Positions 7,767 through 16,399 of a stretch of DNA of 64,000 nucleotides are shown piece after piece. This stretch comes from Streptomyces sp. TG1A-8 (GTDB lineage: Bacteria > Actinomycetota > Actinomycetes > Streptomycetales > Streptomycetaceae). Location of the stretch: contig NZ_JASTLB010000001.1 of the NCBI RefSeq assembly GCF_030499535.1, forward strand, positions 6,820,001 to 6,884,000, read 5' to 3'. The notes beneath the pieces are model-generated. The model saw only the letters and a program-made list of their open reading frames with translations. It was not told where the DNA came from and made no database searches. Numbering within the stretch: position 1 is the stretch's first letter; each line of letters opens with the position of its first letter. A program made the position numbers and the translations under genes.

Positions 7767-8881
7767 CCCCCACCGAGCCCACCACCGCCCGCTCCCAGGG
7801 CGCCGGCCCGGCCGGGGACGACTCGATCGTCAAGAAGCTCTCCACCCTCGACCGCTACCTCGCGGTGTGGATCGTGCTGGCCATGGCCGTCGGACTGGGA
7901 CTGGGCCGGGTCGTCCCGGGCATGAACGACGCGCTCGCGAAGATCGAGATCGGCGGGATCTCCCTGCCGATCGCGCTCGGCCTGCTGGTCATGATGTACC
8001 CGGTCCTCGCCAAGGTCCGCTACGACAAGCTCGACCGCGTGACCGGCGACAAGAAGTTGATGGTCTCCTCGCTGGTCATCAACTGGATCGTCGGGCCGGC
8101 GGTGATGTTCGCGCTGGCGTGGATCTTCCTGCCGGACCTGCCCGAGTACCGCACCGGACTGATCGTCGTCGGCCTGGCCCGCTGCATCGCCATGGTCATC
8201 GTCTGGAACGACCTCGCGTGCGGAGACCGCGAGGCCGCTGCTGTGCTCGTCGCGCTGAACTCGGTGTTCCAGGTCCTCGCGTTCGGCCTGCTGGGCTGGT
8301 TCTACCTCGACCTGCTGCCGCGCTGGATGAATCTCGGCGACGGCCAGGGGCTGGACGTGTCCGTGCGGCACATCGCACTGAACGTCGCCGTCTTCCTCGG
8401 CATCCCGCTGCTGGCCGGCTTCCTCACCCGCCGCATCGGCGAGCAGAAGCTCGGCCGTACCGACTACGAGGCGAAATTCCTGCCGAGGATCGGCCCGTGG
8501 GCGCTGTACGGGCTGCTGTTCACGATCGTCGTCCTCTTCGCCCTGCAGGGTAAGACCATCACCTCCCGGCCGCTGGACGTCGTGCGGATCGCGCTGCCGC
8601 TGCTGGTCTACTTCGCGGTCATGTTCTTCGGCGCCTTCCTCCTCGGCAAGGGACTCGGCCTGGCCTACGACCGCACCGCGACCCTCGCCCTCACCGCGGC
8701 GGGCAACAACTTCGAGCTGGCCATCGCGGTCGCCATCGCCACCTTCGGTATCACCTCCGGCCAGGCCCTGTCCGGCGTCGTCGGACCGCTCATCGAAGTG
8801 CCGGTCCTCATCGGCCTGGTGCACGTCGCGCTCGCCTGGCGAAAGGAGTTCGCCCCTGGCGCGGTGACGACGGCCCCGTGA
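7763..8881 (+). CDS. acr3: Acr3 arsenite efflux permease
   Basis: A 372-residue membrane protein of the ACR3 (bile/arsenite/riboflavin) family with about ten membrane segments. Diagnostic motifs are LVMMYPVLAKVRYDKL, GLARCIAMVIVWNDLACGD (containing the conserved Cys) and TAAGNNFELAIAVAIATFG. It extrudes arsenite produced by ArsC. It starts at GTG 7763, overlapping the arsR stop codon, so arsR and acr3 are co-translated. The longer open frame that begins inside arsR is out of frame with ArsR and not real. Confidence 0.93.
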   Translation: MTPTEPTTARSQGAGPAGDDSIVKKLSTLDRYLAVWIVLAMAVGLGLGRVVPGMNDALAKIEIGGISLPIALGLLVMMYPVLAKVRYDKLDRVTGDKKLMVSSLVINWIVGPAVMFALAWIFLPDLPEYRTGLIVVGLARCIAMVIVWNDLACGDREAAAVLVALNSVFQVLAFGLLGWFYLDLLPRWMNLGDGQGLDVSVRHIALNVAVFLGIPLLAGFLTRRIGEQKLGRTDYEAKFLPRIGPWALYGLLFTIVVLFALQGKTITSRPLDVVRIALPLLVYFAVMFFGAFLLGKGLGLAYDRTATLALTAAGNNFELAIAVAIATFGITSGQALSGVVGPLIEVPVLIGLVHVALAWRKEFAPGAVTTAP

Positions 8882-9237
8882 CGCAGCATGCGGATGTGGT
8901 GGTGGTCGACGGCGGCCAGGCAGGACTCGCCGTCGGCCACCACCTGCGCCGCCAGGGCCTCGACTCCGCGATCCTGGACGCCGATCCGGCGCCGGGCGGG
9001 TCCTGACAGCACATGTGGCACTCCCCGCACCTGTTCTCCCCGGCCGAGCACTCCTCACTGCCTGGCCGGGTCATGCCCGCCCAGGTGAGCGAGACCTACC
9101 CCGGCGCCGGGCACGTGGTGGACTGCCTCACCGGCTACGAGAAGCGCTACGGCCTGTCCGTCCGGCACGACGCCCGCGTGCACGCCGTACGTCGCGGCGG
9201 CGACCGCCTGCTGATCGAAGCGGACACCGGCCCCTGA
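8878..9237 (+). pseudogene. Decayed ArsO-like FAD monooxygenase
   Basis: GTG 8878 overlaps the acr3 stop, continuing the ars operon. The frame reads ADVVVVDGGQAGLAVGHHL, then PAPGGS, an in-frame TGA at 9004-9006, then QHMWHSPHLFSPAEHSSLPG and PAQVSETYP. In ArsO-type flavoproteins the residue after GGS is normally Trp, so one change (TGG to TGA) made the stop. The first glycine of the FAD loop has become Asp, and the frame ends after about 119 codons where intact relatives have about 350. The gene is dead by three criteria. Confidence 0.8.
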
Positions 9238-9371
9238 AGGTCGCTTCGGGAGGCACCTCGCGCGGGAGGGCTTGATCGATGTCAGCGGGTTTTGATGTCG
9301 CTCAAGCGTTTGGGAGTGATGTCGTCGTCCGCGGTGTGCACGGCGAGCGGGCCGCCTGACGGCCTTCGGGG

Positions 9372-9887
9372 TCAGTGGTGGGCGTGGACGACCGCGTGAC
9401 CCTTCCCCCGGCCGATCATCCACTTGTTGACCGGGGTGGTGAGCAGGAAGGCCACGGCGAAGCCGCCCAGGAGCGAGGTCCAGAACAGGTGGTCGGACAG
9501 GTGGGCGTCCATGGCTCCGGGAACCAGGGCGATGATGCCGTTGTCGACGAGTTCCATCACGGCAACGGAGACCGTGTCGGCGGCGAGCGTGACCTTGATG
9601 GCGGTCTTGAAGTCCAGGCCGGCGCGGCGGACGGTGAAGAACGTGAAGGAGTAGCCGAACACGAACGCCAGGACGATGGCCAGGGCCATGGTGGGCACGT
9701 TGCCCCACATCAGGGCGGTGCCGATGACCATGCCGAGAATCTCGCCGATGGCGCAGCCGGTCAGGCAGTGCAGCGTGGCCTTCGCCGCCGTCGACCACGA
9801 GGCACCGGCGGGGCCGCGGTGTGCGGCCCGGCCGTGAAGGTCGGCGTGGTCGTGCACGGTGCCGGAGTGATGCGTGCTGTGGTTCAT
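9372..9887 (-). CDS. DUF4396 membrane protein
   Basis: A 171-residue integral membrane protein matching DUF4396. It has a His-rich N-terminus (HSTHHSGTVHDHADLHGRAAH), then about four hydrophobic segments (LTGCAIGEILGMVIGTALMW, MALAIVLAFVFGYSFTFF, the NGIIALV region, LFWTSLLGGFAVAFLLTTP). The His-rich tail suggests metal contact. Upstream is a CsoR-type palindrome, so copper-responsive control is plausible. The biochemical role is unknown. Confidence 0.8.
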   Translation of the reverse strand: MNHSTHHSGTVHDHADLHGRAAHRGPAGASWSTAAKATLHCLTGCAIGEILGMVIGTALMWGNVPTMALAIVLAFVFGYSFTFFTVRRAGLDFKTAIKVTLAADTVSVAVMELVDNGIIALVPGAMDAHLSDHLFWTSLLGGFAVAFLLTTPVNKWMIGRGKGHAVVHAHH

Positions 9888-9920
9888 GGCCGTCTCCCCA
9901 TTCCCGTCCAGTGTGGTCCG

Positions 9921-10526
9921 TCATCGGGCCCCGCACCCGTGAACCGTATACCCCCTGGGGGTATTCCGGGGTTCCGGAACCTGAACGAAGTGCCGCGCAG
10001 CGCCAGGTTCACGGCGGGGGCGGGCCGTCCGGGTCCGCCCCCGCCGTGGGAAGGGTCCGCTCTTGTCGAGGAGCCGGCTCATGGCGCCCCCGGCGGGCAC
10101 GGTCCCGCCCCGGGACGTCAGTCGTTCCGAGAGGGTTTCGATCTCCGGGGCCTGGGCCTTCTTGACGTCCGCCGCCGGCGCCCTCACCTTCTCGGACTGG
10201 GCACGGCCGGGCGCCGGCCGGTTCGGCTGGCTCCGGGACTCCGGATCGATGCGCCGTTCCGCTTCGGAAGGGTCCAGCGGGGCCAGGTGCTGGTCGAGGC
10301 GGTCCGAAAGCTTCCTGATGTCGTGGGTGCGCAGACGCTTGTCCCACTGGCCGGGGCCGAGGTCCTCTTCTCCTGCACGGCCCCCGCGCGGCGCGCGCGG
10401 GGCGGCCTTGCGGATCAGCCGCTTCAGCGACAGCTCGACGCTGTGCCGGTAGTCGGAGGGGATCGGCAGGGGCGGCAGGTCGTCCGGGCCGTGGGCGATC
10501 CAGTGGCGGGCGGCGGTCTGGGCCAC
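9921..10526 (-). CDS. Hypothetical protein, probably truncated at both ends
   Basis: The minus frame has strong GC third-position bias from about 10600 down to about 10040: VAQTAARHWIAHGPDDLPPL, SVELSLKRLIRK, THDIRKLSDRLDQHLAPLDP, EIETLSERLTSRGGTVP. A coding-like frame continues upstream of GTG 10526 (GGVRGDDLALAGGRL) to a stop near 10650 without a good start. At the other end the last residues run through the CsoR-like operator at 9948. I infer an originally longer gene that lost both ends. The family is not recognised. Confidence 0.4.
   Translation of the reverse strand: MAQTAARHWIAHGPDDLPPLPIPSDYRHSVELSLKRLIRKAAPRAPRGGRAGEEDLGPGQWDKRLRTHDIRKLSDRLDQHLAPLDPSEAERRIDPESRSQPNRPAPGRAQSEKVRAPAADVKKAQAPEIETLSERLTSRGGTVPAGGAMSRLLDKSGPFPRRGRTRTARPRREPGAARHFVQVPEPRNTPRGYTVHGCGAR
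9948..9964. promoter_or_regulatory. CsoR-like copper operator
   Basis: ATACCCCCTGGGGGTAT is a palindrome apart from its central base. It matches the G/C-tract dyad bound by CsoR-family Cu(I) sensors. It lies 60 bp upstream of the DUF4396 start, so that gene is probably derepressed by copper or a related thiophilic signal. No csoR gene is in the window. Confidence 0.7.
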
Positions 10527-10746
10527 TCGCAGACGGCCGCCCGCGAGGGCGAGGTCGTCCCCGCGGACACCTCCCCGGACGGCGATCTCGGCATCGGCCC
10601 AGCGGGGCGGGGTCGGGGCAGGCCCAACCGGTCTTCTGATTCCTCCGTCCCGTCAGGGTGGCAACCGCCCGCCTCGTCCACCACCGCTTTTGGCGACTGC
10701 CCACCGCCGCGGCGTCCCCGGGTGTCGCGGCTCGAGTCCGGATGTG

Positions 10747-11124
10747 TCATGCCGTGGCCGAGGCACCTGCCAGCAGTTGGCCCATGGCGGCCAGCACGGA
10801 CGGCTCGACGCGGTAGTACACCCAGGTGCCGCGCCGCTCGGAGGTGAGCAGCCCGGCCTCCTTGAGCTTCTTCAGGTGGTGGGAGACGGTGGGCTGGGAG
10901 ACGCCGACGTCGGAGATGTCGCACACGCACGCCTCGCCGCCCTCGTGTGAGGCCACGGCGGAGAACAACCGCAGGCGGACCGGGTCCCCGAGCGCCTTGA
11001 ACATCCGCGCGGCGGTCTCGGCCTCCTGGGCGGTCATCGGGCGTTCGGCCAGCGGCGGGCAGCACGGCGCCGCGCCCTGACCGTCGGCCGGCTCGAGAAG
11101 CGGCAGCACCTTCGCATTCGACAT
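10747..11124 (-). CDS. arsR: ArsR/SmtB-family repressor with CxC metalloid site
   Basis: A 125-residue repressor distinct from the one at 7458. EACVCDI (Cys66, Cys68) is the classical arsenite-binding ELCVCDL-type motif, and an extra Cys-Cys pair at 21-22 precedes the fold. DVGVSQPTVSHHLKKLKEAG is the recognition helix and RRGTWVYYRV the wing. It faces the FAD oxidoreductase gene with a decayed gene in between. ATG 11124 lies only 14 bp from the CATAGA-like -10 element, so the message may be almost leaderless. Confidence 0.9.
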   Translation of the reverse strand: MSNAKVLPLLEPADGQGAAPCCPPLAERPMTAQEAETAARMFKALGDPVRLRLFSAVASHEGGEACVCDISDVGVSQPTVSHHLKKLKEAGLLTSERRGTWVYYRVEPSVLAAMGQLLAGASATA

Positions 11125-11126
11125 GC

Positions 11127-11138
11127 GTCTATGTTGAC
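11127..11138. promoter_or_regulatory. Putative ArsR half-site, copy 1
   Basis: GTCTATGTTGAC lies immediately upstream of the arsR start at 11124. The identical 12-mer occurs at 11591-11602 before the FAD oxidoreductase gene, in the same orientation. The shared sequence suggests that one repressor controls both transcripts. Confidence 0.5.
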
Positions 11139-11164
11139 ACGCGTCGAACCAGTGCGGGGGTCCG

Positions 11165-11575
11165 TCACCGGCGCGAGATGGGCGGTCGGGTGCTGGGCGG
11201 CGCGGTCCGCGTCCCGGCCCACACCGCGCGGCGGGTTCGACGGCAGGCTGCGCTCGCGGAGACGCCGCCGGTGCGGCGGACCCCGGTGATGCGACTGCCG
11301 GTGCGGATTCCGGCGCCCAGCCGGCCGGCGTGGGCGGTGAGGTGGGCGACGACCTCGTCGCGGTGCGGGGAGCGGTGCCCCGGGCAGGGAGCTGTACCGG
11401 GCGGGCGAAAGGAGCGTGAGGCTGTCGTAGTGGCGCGGCCGTGACCCGGCCGGGCGGCCGGACGCTTCCAGAGCGGCCGACCGCACCCCGTGCCGCGGCG
11501 GCGCCCCGGGGGTGGTGGGTCCGGACCGACCACCGCCGATGACGGTGACGTCGACGTGCTCCGTCGACAAACCCC
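11165..11575 (-). pseudogene. Decayed FAD-dependent oxidoreductase
   Basis: Minus frames read VDVTVIGGGRSGPTTPGAPP, then LEASGRPAGSRPRHYDSLTL and SPARYSSLPGAPLP in one frame, then HRDEVVAHLTAHAGRLGAGI, TGSRITGVRRTGG in another. This is the N-terminal third of an ArsO-type flavoprotein with at least one frameshift and no C-terminal part. It parallels the dead gene at 8878-9237 and lies between the second arsR and the intact oxidoreductase. Confidence 0.65.
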
Positions 11576-11590
11576 CCGGTTTCGATAAAT

Positions 11591-11602
11591 GTCTATGTTG
11601 AC
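11591..11602. promoter_or_regulatory. Putative ArsR half-site, copy 2
   Basis: GTCTATGTTGAC, identical to 11127-11138, is embedded in GATAAAT...TTATCAATAC, an AT-rich imperfect dyad about 80 bp upstream of the FAD oxidoreductase start. AT-rich dyads of this kind are common ArsR/SmtB targets. Confidence 0.55.
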
Positions 11603-11673
11603 GCTTATCAATACAGATGTCATGGTGGGGCGCGCAAGCCATCGACGGATGTCGAAACACGCAAGGAGTCGCC

Positions 11674-12945
11674 GTGAACGCGCCCGCCACCGCCGAGCTG
11701 CCCGTTGTCGTGATCGGGGCCGGCCCCGTCGGCCTGGCCGCCGCCGCCCACCTGATCGACCGGGGCGTCGAGCCCCTGGTCCTGGAAGCCGGCTCCACCG
11801 CTGGCGCCGCGGTGCGCGAGTGGTCGCACGTGCGCCTGTTCTCCACCTGGGGCGAAGTCGTCGACCCGGCCGCCGGAAAACTCCTCGCCCCCGCCGGCTG
11901 GACACGCCCCGACCCGGCCACCTACCCCTCCGGCGGCGACTGGGTCGACCTCTACCTGCAGCCGCTCGCCGACATCCTCGGCGACCGCGTCCGTCTCGGC
12001 GCGACGGTCACCGGTGTCTCCCGGGCCGGCCGGGACCGCATCGTGGACGCCGACCGCGAGCAGCAGCCGTTCGTCGTGCACGTCGCCCACGCCGACGGCC
12101 GCGAGGAGCGCGTCTTCGCCCGCGCCGTCATCGACGCCTCCGGTACCTGGGCCACGCCCAGCCCGGCCGGCGGCAGCGGCCTCCCGGCGCTCGGCGAGAA
12201 GGCCGCCGCAGACCGAATCACCTACCGCGTCCCGGACCTGAAGGACCCCGCTGTCCGCGCCCGGTACGCGGGCAAGCACACCGCCGTGATCGGCTCCGGT
12301 GCCTCCGCCCTCACCGCCCTCGCCGACCTCGCCAACTCCGACAACGGCGCGGGAACGAAGGGCGTGTGGATCCTGAGGCGGGGCATCTCGGGCTCCACCT
12401 TCGGCGGCGGTGAAGCCGACCGGCTCCCCGCCCGCGGCGCCCTGGGCCTGGCGGCAAAGGCCGCCGTCGACGCCGGCCACGCGGACGCGGTCACCGGGTT
12501 TCGCACCGAGGCAATCGAGCGGGCGGACGACGGCCGTCTGATCCTGGTCGGCGAGGACGGGCACCGTCTGGACGCGGTCGAGGAGGTGGTCGTGCTGACC
12601 GGCTTCCGCCCCGACCTGTCCTTCCTGGACGAGCTGCGCCTGGGCCTGGACGAGCGACTCCAGGCGCCCGCCGCGCTCGCGCCGCTGATCGACCCCAACC
12701 AGCACTCCTGCGGCACCGTCTCCCCGCACGGCCACCGCGAGCTCTCCCACCCGGAGACGGGTGTGTACCTGGTCGGCATGAAGTCCTACGGCCGCGCCCC
12801 GACCTTCCTTGCGATGACCGGCTACGAGCAGGTCCGCTCGATCGCCGCCGCCATCGCCGGGGACCTCGAGTCCGCCGACCGCGCGGAACTCACCCTGCCC
12901 GAGACCGGAGTCTGCGGCGGCGCCGGAGTGTTCGACACCCCGTGA
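11674..12945 (+). CDS. FAD/NAD(P)-dependent oxidoreductase of an ars-type locus
   Basis: A 423-residue flavoprotein. VVVIGAGPVGLAAAAHLIDR is the FAD-binding loop, HTAVIGSGASALTALADLA a second dinucleotide-binding loop, and VVVLTGFRPDLSFLDEL and ETGVYLVGMKSYGRAPTFLA follow the flavin-monooxygenase/thioredoxin-reductase-like pattern. Homologues are frequently encoded beside ArsR regulators, so a role in metalloid or organoarsenical metabolism is likely but unproven. GTG 11674 follows AAGGAG at suitable spacing. Confidence 0.85.
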   Translation: MNAPATAELPVVVIGAGPVGLAAAAHLIDRGVEPLVLEAGSTAGAAVREWSHVRLFSTWGEVVDPAAGKLLAPAGWTRPDPATYPSGGDWVDLYLQPLADILGDRVRLGATVTGVSRAGRDRIVDADREQQPFVVHVAHADGREERVFARAVIDASGTWATPSPAGGSGLPALGEKAAADRITYRVPDLKDPAVRARYAGKHTAVIGSGASALTALADLANSDNGAGTKGVWILRRGISGSTFGGGEADRLPARGALGLAAKAAVDAGHADAVTGFRTEAIERADDGRLILVGEDGHRLDAVEEVVVLTGFRPDLSFLDELRLGLDERLQAPAALAPLIDPNQHSCGTVSPHGHRELSHPETGVYLVGMKSYGRAPTFLAMTGYEQVRSIAAAIAGDLESADRAELTLPETGVCGGAGVFDTP

Positions 12946-13160
12946 CGGCTGCCAGCGCCTGCAATGCGGTGGTGCCGCCCGCCAGGCATGCGGTGGCGAG
13001 GAGTGCACCGGCGCCCAGGCCGGCGTTGCGCAGGGCGCGGTCCCCTGCGGGGGCGGCGTCGCGTTCCCGGCCGTGGGCGACCGTGGTCACGAGGGCGGCG
13101 TGGGCGGCCGGCCATGCCTGGTTGCCGATGCCGAGGAAGAGCGCCGCTGCCGCACGAGCC
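12946..13160 (-). pseudogene. MFS transporter fragment
   Basis: The minus frame reads AAALFLGIGNQAWPAAHAAL, VTTVAHGRERDA, then RALRNAGLGAGALLATACLA. This is a central MFS piece (family pattern GLGN..FGPAH.ALV, RALRNAGLGAGALLA). No start codon, no flanking membrane segments and no C-terminal half are present. It is wedged between the oxidoreductase gene and an IS6 relic. Confidence 0.55.
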
Positions 13161-13280
13161 GGCGGTAGTGCTTGAAGTGCTGTCGGCGCGGCCACGTGTC
13201 CAGGTCGATCGGGGCAGGAGCGTCCATCCGCTCATCATGCCGGCCGTCGAGCTTCGGCCCGGAACGGTTGCCGGGACCGC

Positions 13281-13790
13281 CGGGCGCTGTCACGTCGGCT
13301 GGCGGGGTGGAGTGCTCTTCGGGTTGATCATGCCGGGAGGGGGCGTCCGTGGGAAGCACGTCGCCGTCGTACAGGGGCACCGGTAGCCGGTCGAGGTGTT
13401 CTCCCACTGCGTGTGGCTGCACCGCCGATTCCCGCTCGGCTTCCGTGAGGTCGAGGAGTCCGTGCTCCAGCGCGGTGTCATCGTCTCCTACGAGACCGTC
13501 CGCCGCTGGTGCGCCAAGTGCGGCCAGGCCTACCCGAACGGATTACGCCGTCACCGGCCCCGGACCGGCGGCAAGTGGCACCTGAACGAGGTCTTCATCA
13601 GGATCAACGGTGGGCTGGAGTACTTGTGGCGGGTCGCCGGCCAGGACGGCAACGTGCTCGGGATCCTCGGCAGAGCCGACGGGACAAGGCCGCTGGCGGG
13701 TCGAGACGTCGAGCACCTCCTTCAACGGTACGGGAGCCTCGTGCGTCGCGGTCCCTCGTCCCCTGCAACACCGTCACCCGTTCAGTAACC
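13281..13790 (+). mobile_element. IS6-family remnant, copy 1
   Basis: The left end GGGCGCTGTCACGT near 13283 matches the left end of the copy at 50426. The transposase frame reads SHCVWLHRRFPLGFREVEES, GVIVSYETVRRWC, NEVFIRINGGLEYLWRVAGQ. The codon before PVEV is TAG where copy 2 has TAC (Tyr), giving a stop. Homology ends at about 13685, after the first catalytic Asp, and the rest of the DDE domain and the right end are missing. Confidence 0.75.
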
Positions 13791-14827
13791 ACACTGAAAA
13801 AGCTCACCAACGGGCTATCGGGGACAATTCCGACGCCGTAATCACGCCGGTCACGACAAGGTCGGCTCGCTACGGGCCGGCGGTCACGGGACGGCCTTTC
13901 GAGCAAAAAGCGCAGCAACCGGATGAATGGAGGCCGACTGGCGGTTCGGGGGAAAAATCTGGCGCCGATGAAGTGGTCGACCGGACGGTTCGTGTCCTGT
14001 GGGGGAGGATGGCGACCTTGGCGCAAAAGTGCTGCGCAACCATCGTGAGCCACCTGTAACTTGATCAAGGGCAATCGCTCGGCGTATGTGCCGAGCGGTT
14101 TGCCTCACGTTGGCAGCGACGGGGATGACTACCGTATAGAATCCGGGACGGCCTGACGTTTCCACGTACTGAAAATCCAAGGCCTCGAAGACTTTCGAGT
14201 GATCACACCCAACCGGATGAAATTCCGTCCCGGCGTGAACCTCTCGGAGGCGGGACCGTAGGCATTGAAAATAGCAGAAGAGTGGCTACTCGTCACCGGT
14301 CGATGCTCCACCCTGGGTGTGCCGGCCTGGTCGATGTGCCGGTCAGGCTTTATCCTGCATTGTCGGATCGCATCCCCTTGGAGGCGGAAATTTACAGGTC
14401 GACCGCCCTGTTTTCTGCTTCGATCGAGCGCTCCCGCCTCTTCGGGGGTTCCTGCAACTATGGTTTCCGCTGCACGTTCACTCCCCTGTACGGCTTTACC
14501 CGGATGGTTCGGCTTGCTCGAAGTAACCAACGAGGAAGGGCCTTCTTCGGCCGTGGATGCTTGGTTGGAGCGCACCAAGCGATTCCAGCGGGGCGGTCTT
14601 GCGTCAACCGGTCCCTCGCTTTCCAGGGTGAAAGTCGATGTTTACCGGGACATCTACGACTGCGCAACTGTCCGGCGAGGCCGCCGGTCGGGTCGTTCGG
14701 GTCCGGGATCCAGAAGGCGACTGTACGGCGATGAACCCGCGGGTGCATTCGCCGGCAGAATTCCAGATGTGTAATGAAATGTCACTGATCCATCGCCATT
14801 CTTCCCCTGAAACGAAGGGCGACCGCC
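13791..14827. other. 1-kb low-GC interval without a supported gene
   Basis: The sequence is clearly less GC-rich than its neighbours, and its open frames have un-Streptomyces-like codon use. An 84-codon frame at 14638-14892 has AGGGTGAAAG upstream but overlaps the ThiG-like gene out of frame and matches nothing known. I looked for a TPP riboswitch before the ThiG-like gene; the conserved CTGAGA element is absent. It probably holds the promoter of the downstream pair. Confidence 0.5.
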
Positions 14828-15595
14828 ATGACCGCGTCTGCCGTCAACACCGCTGTGGATACCGAACCCTGGCTCTCCCTCAACGGTCGTGAATTCCACT
14901 CCCGCCTCATTCTCGGTATCGAGCAGTACACCGACCCCGCCCTGGTCGCCGACGTCCTGCGGGCCGGCTCGTGCGACGTCTTCATCACCACCTTCGATCT
15001 GGAGCAGACCAGGCCGAGCCTGCTGATGTCGGACCTGGACGAGGCGGTGGAGCTTGACGACTACGTGTGGATCGGGACCACGTCCTTCGCCCGCTCCCGG
15101 AAGGACGCCCTGCTCACCGCACGCCGACTGCGCGAGTCCTACGGGATCGACATCATGAAGCTCGACGTCCGGCCCTCGGACAACCTGCCGCACAACGCCC
15201 AGACGGTCACGGCGGCGGCGGAACTGATGGCGGAGGGGTTCGAGGTCCTGCCGTTCATCCTGCCCGACCCCGCTACGGCCAGCGCGCTGGAGGAGGCCGG
15301 CTGTTGCGCCGTACGGATCATGTGTTCGCCCGTGGCCAGCGCCAAGGGTGTGGTGGACGAGCGTGCGGTGCGCGAGACCATGGCTGCCGTGTCCGTCCCG
15401 GTGATCCTGGAAGGCGGTCTGGGCACTCCCGCTCAGGTCGTCCGTGCGATGGAACTCGGCGCTGACGCCGTGCTGGTCAACACCGCGGTCGCACAGGCCC
15501 CCGAGCCCGCCAGACTCGCTACGTCCATGCGGCTGGCGGTGGAGGCGGGGCGGCTCGCGGCCGACCAGGGCCTGATCGGTCCGTTCGACAAGTAA
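14828..15595 (+). CDS. ThiG (thiazole synthase) paralogue
   Basis: A 255-residue TIM barrel of the ThiG family. The Schiff-base lysine context (MKLDVRPSDN, Lys111), GFEVLPFILPDP and AMELGADAVLVNTAVAQAPE, then RLAVEAGRLA, match ThiG. The normal LPNTAG loop is replaced by WIGTTSFARS and the C-terminal tail is short. No ThiS, ThiO, ThiF or TPP riboswitch is nearby, so it is unlikely to serve thiamine synthesis. The HAD phosphatase 32 bp downstream suggests a two-step pathway on a phosphorylated sugar-like substrate. Confidence 0.8.
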   Translation: MTASAVNTAVDTEPWLSLNGREFHSRLILGIEQYTDPALVADVLRAGSCDVFITTFDLEQTRPSLLMSDLDEAVELDDYVWIGTTSFARSRKDALLTARRLRESYGIDIMKLDVRPSDNLPHNAQTVTAAAELMAEGFEVLPFILPDPATASALEEAGCCAVRIMCSPVASAKGVVDERAVRETMAAVSVPVILEGGLGTPAQVVRAMELGADAVLVNTAVAQAPEPARLATSMRLAVEAGRLAADQGLIGPFDK

Positions 15596-15627
15596 GTAAG
15601 CAAAGAAGCACAACGGAGGTACCACCC

Positions 15628-16386
15628 GTGCAGTTCTCTGCCGTGCTGTTCGACATGGACGGTGTCCTCGTCGATACCGACCGGGCCATCGCCGACCTGT
15701 GGCACCGGTTGGCCTCGGACTCCGGACTGGTACTCAGCGACGGTGACTTGAAGGCCCATGCGTTCGGCTGTGCTCCCGAGCACACCGTGGAGACGCTCTT
15801 CGCTCCGCTGACGGAGCAGGACCGGGCCGAGGTGCTGGCACGGGTGCGTGCGGCCGAGCCGGACCTGGCGTGTGAGCCGGTTCCGCACGCCACCGACCTG
15901 GTGCGGGCACTGGCCGCCGCGGATGTCCCGCTGGCCCTGGTCACCGGCGCCTCAACGGTCCGTGCCTCACGGGCGCTGGACACACTGGGGCTGGCGGGCC
16001 TGTTCGACACCACGGTGACCTGGGGCGAGGCGGCCCGCGGCAAGCCCGCGCCGGACTGCTACCTGCTCGCCGCGCGCCGCCTGGGCCTGCCTGCCGCCGA
16101 GTGCCTGGTCTTCGAGGACACCTCCAGCGGGGTGCGAGCAGCCACTGCTGCCGGCGCCACCTGCCTCGGAGTGAGCCGCGGCGATCGGGGAGCCCTGCGT
16201 AGCAGCGGCGCCCGCCACGCCGTGCCGGGCTTCGAGGCGGTGTCCTTCCGTGGCAACCCGGCCGGTGCGGTGCTCACCGTGGCGGACGCCGAGGAGTTCT
16301 GCCTGCGCTCCACCGCGCACCAGCTTGACCCTGTCGGGGAGCCTGGACGGTCGGGCTCAGCTACCGAGGGCTCGTCACTGCTTTGA
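15628..16386 (+). CDS. HAD-superfamily phosphatase, beta-phosphoglucomutase-like
   Basis: A 252-residue HAD hydrolase. LFDMDGVLVDTDRAIADL holds the nucleophile and acid-base aspartates, LVTGASTVRASRAL motif II, GKPAPDCYLLAARRL motif III and VFEDTSSGVRAATAAGA motif IV. The cap domain lies at about 18-85. The last 30 residues run into the region of IS relics and may not be original. GGAGGT precedes it, and it follows the ThiG paralogue by 32 bp, so the two are co-transcribed and probably consecutive in one pathway. Confidence 0.88.
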   Translation: MQFSAVLFDMDGVLVDTDRAIADLWHRLASDSGLVLSDGDLKAHAFGCAPEHTVETLFAPLTEQDRAEVLARVRAAEPDLACEPVPHATDLVRALAAADVPLALVTGASTVRASRALDTLGLAGLFDTTVTWGEAARGKPAPDCYLLAARRLGLPAAECLVFEDTSSGVRAATAAGATCLGVSRGDRGALRSSGARHAVPGFEAVSFRGNPAGAVLTVADAEEFCLRSTAHQLDPVGEPGRSGSATEGSSLL

Positions 16387-16399
16387 CCGGGGGATCTCG

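Noticed and set aside
13791..14827. TPP riboswitch before the ThiG-like gene
   Set aside because: No CTGAGA element or matching conserved stem sequences were found in the leader.
14638..14892. 84-codon gene upstream of and overlapping the ThiG-like gene
   Set aside because: It has a weak ribosome site but overlaps the downstream gene out of frame, and its codon use and composition match nothing.
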